Assembly (NCBI GenBank): GCA_903915565.1
Contig: CAIWTG010000034.1
Location: 1 to 8,748, forward strand
DNA: 8,748 bases
Direction: 5' to 3'
From: an uncultured Chloroflexota bacterium
Lineage (GTDB): Bacteria; Chloroflexota; Dehalococcoidia; Dehalococcoidales; RBG-16-60-22
How positions within the stretch are numbered: position 1 is the first letter of the stretch; each line of letters opens with the position of its first letter. Both the position numbers and the translations under genes were made by a program. Shown here piece by piece: positions 6,327 through 8,748 of the stretch. The notes beneath the pieces were generated by a model. That model had not been told where the DNA came from. It ran no database searches and saw only the letters and a list, made by a program, of their open reading frames with translations.

Positions 6327-6767
6327 ATGGAACTAAGCATACAAGATATCACGGCCATACTTATCGGGGTGGGGATTGTGGTGCTGCTGGCGTTTTTAGC
6401 CATCGTCTGGGTCTATTTCAGAAACATGCAGAAATCCATAGAAAACATGATGCAGGATACCCGAGTCTTTAGCGAGAGCGCCCGGAGCTTGAGCCTCGAT
6501 ATTAAGTCCTTTGCCATGAGTTTAAGCGCGTTCGGGCAGGACGTTAAAGGCATCAATGGATACTCGGCGGCTTTGAGCCAGGAACTTAGAACCTTTAGTC
6601 AGAGCACGGATAACCTGGCGGCGAAAATCGAAACGTTGAGCACTGCCTTTACCAACCTGCGCGAGAGCCAGAACACCATGACCGCCGAGATGACCAAGGT
6701 AGAGGAAAGACAGGAAGACGCCGTTAAAAACATGGAAAGAATCGCCCGGCACTTTTCTACTGACTAA
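6327..6767 (+). CDS. Membrane-anchored coiled-coil protein, unknown function
   Basis: The protein has 146 residues. A short N-terminus is followed by one hydrophobic helix at about 8-31 (ILIGVGIVVLLAFLAIVWVY) and then FRNMQK, whose positive charges suggest the rest is cytoplasmic. Residues about 35-143 are almost entirely helical, low in Pro and Gly, with spaced hydrophobic positions and many Ser, Gln, Glu and Lys, typical of a coiled coil. It resembles in form the N-termini of RmuC-like or DUF948-like proteins, but no diagnostic motif is present. The start is ATG 6327, with AGGAGG 4 bases before it. It stands alone between two AT-rich gaps of 149 and 185 bases, so no partner can be inferred. 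Confidence 0.75.
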   Translation: MELSIQDITAILIGVGIVVLLAFLAIVWVYFRNMQKSIENMMQDTRVFSESARSLSLDIKSFAMSLSAFGQDVKGINGYSAALSQELRTFSQSTDNLAAKIETLSTAFTNLRESQNTMTAEMTKVEERQEDAVKNMERIARHFSTD

Positions 6768-6808
6768 CCCGTTAAATCAAGGCGACAAAAACTTAATTTA
6801 GATTTTTT

Positions 6809-6850
6809 AGGAAGAGCCAGCAACTAAAGAGAAAATGTTGCGCTCCTCCT
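6809..6850 (+). other. Long imperfect hairpin with an anti-Shine-Dalgarno 3' arm
   Basis: Four paired blocks stack: 6809-6812 with 6847-6850, 6814-6817 with 6842-6845, and 6820-6824 with 6837-6841. They form 13 base pairs with one mismatch (6813/6846), a 2-base bulge (6818-6819) and a 12-base A-rich loop. The 3' arm carries TCCTCCTC (6844-6851), complementary to GAGGAGGA at 6940-6947, the ribosome binding site of the next gene. No T-tract follows, so it is not a standard terminator. Role unknown. Confidence 0.35.
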
Positions 6851-6881
6851 CGTATTATCAGCCATAACACCGTAACTTAAC

Positions 6882-6911
6882 TTGCTAAGACGTAGGATAT
6901 CAGAGTATACT
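6882..6911 (+). promoter_or_regulatory. Predicted promoter of the zinc-ribbon/comF/hpf unit
   Basis: TTGCTA (6882-6887), an 18-base spacer and TATACT (6906-6911, 5 of 6 to consensus) are the best promoter match on the plus strand of this gap. The implied leader is about 35 bases. Confidence 0.55.
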
Positions 6912-6926
6912 AGATAAGTTTATCTA
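6911..6926. promoter_or_regulatory. Palindrome at the zinc-ribbon transcription start (possible operator)
   Basis: TAGATAA-GT-TTATCTA is a perfect 7-2-7 inverted repeat beginning at the last base of the predicted -10 box and covering the expected start point. The position fits a repressor site; AT-rich content makes chance possible. Confidence 0.4.
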
Positions 6927-6952
6927 TATTATCGGTTGGGAGGAGGACCCCT

Positions 6953-7165
6953 ATGGAACAGTTCAATTTTCCTAAATGCCAAAAGTGTAATACTGGTGAC
7001 CTTGTGCCTTTATCCGACTTCGGCAGTCAGGGAGCATCGATACAATTTAAGGCGTGGGTTTGCACCAATCCTGATTGCGGCTTCAACCTTAAAATCAGGA
7101 ATGGTGATGTCTATAGAGACGAACCTGTCATGAGCGGCGCTCTACATAATTCCCGTCCCAGATAG
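6953..7165 (+). CDS. Small Cys4 zinc-ribbon protein, unknown function
   Basis: The protein has 70 residues. C9-x2-C12 and C37-x4-C42 form two knuckles separated by 24 residues, a zinc-ribbon layout that should bind one Zn. The segment between (residues 13-36) is mildly hydrophobic with strand-like stretches, and WVCTNPDCGFNL resembles the second knuckle of many ribbons that contact nucleic acid or act as protein docking units. The C-terminal 20 residues are polar and probably disordered. The start is ATG 6953, preceded by GAGGAGGA with the core 6 bases away. An overlapping frame starting at 6936 lacks such a motif and is discarded. It is the first gene after a good promoter and 32 bases ahead of comF, so it probably shares its transcript. 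Confidence 0.75.
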   Translation: MEQFNFPKCQKCNTGDLVPLSDFGSQGASIQFKAWVCTNPDCGFNLKIRNGDVYRDEPVMSGALHNSRPR

Positions 7166-7197
7166 TATTAGTTAGTCACCTAAATCTGTTATTGTGG

Positions 7198-7908
7198 ATG
7201 GCAGCCTTGCTTCCTTCAATAACAAATCTGAAGAGGGCAGCACTTGATCTGCTCTTCCCGCCGTGGTGCATCGGCTGCGGCCGGGAAGGCGATTACATTT
7301 GCGATGTCTGCCGTCGGCAGTTACCCTACATTTCCCCGCCCATATGCTCCGTTTGCGGACGCCCCTTAACCATTGATAACACCTGCCCCGGCTGCATCGG
7401 TCGGCAGGCAGCCATTGACGGCATACGCGCCCCGTTCCTATTTGGCGGGGTCATTCGTCAGGTCGTCCATCAGCTCAAATACCAGAACCTCAAAGCTATC
7501 GCCCCCTTATTAGCCGGTTTCCTCCACGAATTCCTTTTGGAAAATCCCCTGCCAGGCGACGTCCTCGTGCCGGTGCCGATACATCACCGGCGGGAACGCG
7601 AACGCGGTTATAATCAATCATCCTTAATCGCCCTCGGGCTAAGCCGGTTGAACGGCTTGCCGCTGGTCGAAAACTCCCTCATCCGTAAAATCAATACTCC
7701 CCCGCAGGTGCGGACAACCAGCGCCGCCGAACGCCATAAAAACATCGCCGGCGCCTTTGTCTGCATTGACCAGCGGCTGGAAGGAAAACACGTTTTATTG
7801 ATTGATGATGTTTCTACTTCCGGCGCAACGCTCAATGCCTGTTCCGCGGTGCTTAAAGCCGGCGGAGTTGCCTCCGTCTACGGCTTGACGATAGCTCTAG
7901 AAATATAG
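7198..7908 (+). CDS. comF: ComF-family phosphoribosyltransferase-like protein
   Basis: The protein has 236 residues from ATG 7198. The N-terminal part holds paired CxxC knuckles at C24/C27, C35/C38, C50/C53 and C63/C66, the zinc-finger region typical of ComF. The PRTase-type domain follows, with HQLKYQNLK at about 91-99, the RERERGYNQS motif at about 132-141 and the PRPP-type loop VLLIDDVSTSGATL at 199-212. In naturally competent bacteria ComF acts in the cytoplasm in uptake of single-stranded DNA, but it is widespread in non-competent ones, where its substrate is unclear. The start is uncertain: an in-frame TTG at 7192 adds two residues, and neither has a clear ribosome binding site, which suggests coupling to the upstream gene. 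hpf follows after 30 bases. Confidence 0.88.
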   Translation: MAALLPSITNLKRAALDLLFPPWCIGCGREGDYICDVCRRQLPYISPPICSVCGRPLTIDNTCPGCIGRQAAIDGIRAPFLFGGVIRQVVHQLKYQNLKAIAPLLAGFLHEFLLENPLPGDVLVPVPIHHRRERERGYNQSSLIALGLSRLNGLPLVENSLIRKINTPPQVRTTSAAERHKNIAGAFVCIDQRLEGKHVLLIDDVSTSGATLNACSAVLKAGGVASVYGLTIALEI

Positions 7909-7938
7909 GATGCTTGCCTTAAGAAGGAGCGTGAAAAG

Positions 7939-8484
7939 ATGGAACTTCATATTACGGGGATCAATACGGAATTGCCCGTCAAGGCGCACAGCTATATTAA
8001 GCAAAAGCTAAGTAAACTAAATAAACACTTCCCCGGTATTACTGACGTTAAAACCGAGATTTCCGAAGAACAAACTAAATCGCGCCAGCAGCACTATTTA
8101 GTCAAGGCGACGGTTAACAGCGGCATTGGCAATGCCGCGTTTCACGCCGAAGAAAGAGCCGAAGACCTCTTTCAAGCCGTCGATAAGGTTGTGGTGGTCC
8201 TGACGCGGCAGCTGGAAAAACATAAGGGAAAAGTCTATCGCGGCGGACGGCGCAATCCCCTGGCGCGCGGCAAGTTCCAGCGAGCTGAAGCTCCCAACTA
8301 TCGAAAGGTCGTTAAAACCAAGCACTTTATGCTTGAACCGATGCTGCTGGAAGAAGCCATCGTCCAGATGGAAAATCTTGGCCACGACTTTTTCCTGTTC
8401 TTCGACGCTAATGCCAGCGAGGTTCGCTTGCTTTACCGCCGCAACGATGGCGATTATGGGCTCATCGAGCCGGAGTATAAGTAG
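7939..8484 (+). CDS. hpf: Long-form ribosome hibernation promoting factor
   Basis: The protein has 181 residues, normal for the long form. Residues 1-98 are the S30AE/YfiA ribosome-binding domain (MELHITGINTELP, then a lysine-rich helix), ending KHKGK. Residues 99-122 are a basic linker, and 123-178 the C-terminal dimerisation domain, with VVKTKHF, LEEAIVQMENLGHDFFLF and YRRNDGDYGLIEP. In the known family the N-domain occupies the decoding region of the 30S subunit and the C-domain pairs two ribosomes into inactive 100S dimers during starvation. The start is ATG 7939, with AAGGAG 9 bases before it. It lies 30 bases after comF and overlaps the next gene by one base. Confidence 0.96.
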   Translation: MELHITGINTELPVKAHSYIKQKLSKLNKHFPGITDVKTEISEEQTKSRQQHYLVKATVNSGIGNAAFHAEERAEDLFQAVDKVVVVLTRQLEKHKGKVYRGGRRNPLARGKFQRAEAPNYRKVVKTKHFMLEPMLLEEAIVQMENLGHDFFLFFDANASEVRLLYRRNDGDYGLIEPEYK

Positions 8485-8748
8485 TGAGTAAAAAGCTTTA
8501 TTACGCCATATTTAAAACCAGGGCGGGCTGGGTGGGGATATTGGGTTCGCCTACCGGTCTGCGGCGCACTACTCTGCCCTTACCGTCAAAAGAAGACGCT
8601 TTAACAGAGCTGGCGATACAAGACGCCAGACATGATAATAGATTTTTCCAGGACCTCATCCAGCGTTTCAAGCATTATTATTCCGGCCAGCACGTGACTT
8701 TTCCCGATAGACTGGATGTCGAGAAAGCCACGTCTTTCCAGCGGGCAG
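8484..8748 (+). CDS. Methylated-DNA-[protein]-cysteine S-methyltransferase (5' part only)
   Basis: The first 88 residues are visible before the window ends. They match the N-terminal ribonuclease-H-like domain of O6-alkylguanine-DNA alkyltransferases (Ogt/MGMT): KLYYAIFKTRAGWVGILGSPTGL, then RFFQDLIQRFKHYYSGQHVTF, leading to DVEKATSFQRA at the domain border. The catalytic PCHR motif would lie beyond the edge. The GTG start at 8484 shares its G with the hpf stop (TAGTG), and GGAG lies 8 bases before it, so translation is coupled. The family repairs O6-methylguanine by irreversible alkyl transfer to its own Cys. Assignment rests on the N-terminal domain alone. Confidence 0.78.
   Translation, partial: MSKKLYYAIFKTRAGWVGILGSPTGLRRTTLPLPSKEDALTELAIQDARHDNRFFQDLIQRFKHYYSGQHVTFPDRLDVEKATSFQRA

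Noticed and set aside
6774..6808. Terminator after the coiled-coil gene
   Set aside because: AAATC and GATTT can pair before TTT, but the stem is 5 A/T-rich pairs around a 20-base-plus loop; too weak.
6936..7133. Alternative 65-codon frame over the zinc-ribbon gene
   Set aside because: It begins before the ribosome binding site, encodes no motif, and the overlapping frame has paired cysteine knuckles.
1..8748. CRISPR array, tRNA/rRNA genes, insertion sequence or prophage
   Set aside because: No regular spaced repeats, cloverleaf, transposase-like frame or terminal inverted repeats were seen on either strand.

Overview
The window reads as chromosomal DNA of an anaerobic bacterium. The signs are an oxygen-sensitive 2-oxoacid:ferredoxin oxidoreductase, a free 2[4Fe-4S] ferredoxin, strong AGGAGG ribosome binding sites and some TTG/GTG starts. 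Base composition is moderate, and nothing suggests recent transfer: no tRNA, rRNA, CRISPR array, insertion sequence or phage gene is visible. Gene content fits a Chloroflexota (Dehalococcoidia-type) or similar anaerobe, but that placement is inference.

Left half, minus strand: a two-gene unit, iorA then iorB, encodes indolepyruvate:ferredoxin oxidoreductase. The alpha subunit is exceptional at 1104 residues. A complete GltD/NfnB-like module (N-terminal Fe-S cysteines, FAD and NAD(P) Rossmann folds) lies between the TPP domain and the C-terminal ferredoxin domain. This predicts a direct wire between 2-oxoacid oxidation, ferredoxin and NAD(P)H. The unit has its own predicted promoter with a palindrome in the spacer. 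A possible 8-codon leader ORF has a stop codon that overlaps the TTG start of iorA. The last 71 bases at the left edge are the 3' tail of an unidentified plus-strand gene converging on iorB.

Middle: a zinc-dependent alcohol dehydrogenase (minus) is divergent from a ferredoxin-cupin gene pair (plus). The 128-base gap holds two good sigma-70-type promoters arranged back to back. The three genes may be co-regulated, perhaps in alcohol/aldehyde or 2-oxoacid redox metabolism linked to the ior genes, but the cupin's role is unknown.

Right half, plus strand: a small membrane-anchored coiled-coil protein comes first, followed by an intergenic stretch with a long imperfect hairpin. Then come a Cys4 zinc-ribbon protein, a ComF-type phosphoribosyltransferase, a long-form ribosome hibernation factor (HPF) and the start of an O6-alkylguanine-DNA alkyltransferase gene cut by the window edge. 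From the zinc ribbon onward the spacing is tight (32, 30 and -1 bases), which suggests one transcript concerned with stress, DNA and ribosome maintenance.

All genes are assigned by motif reading only; no database search was possible. The most noteworthy item is the IorA-GltD fusion, followed by its leader/promoter architecture and the uncharacterised ferredoxin-cupin pair.
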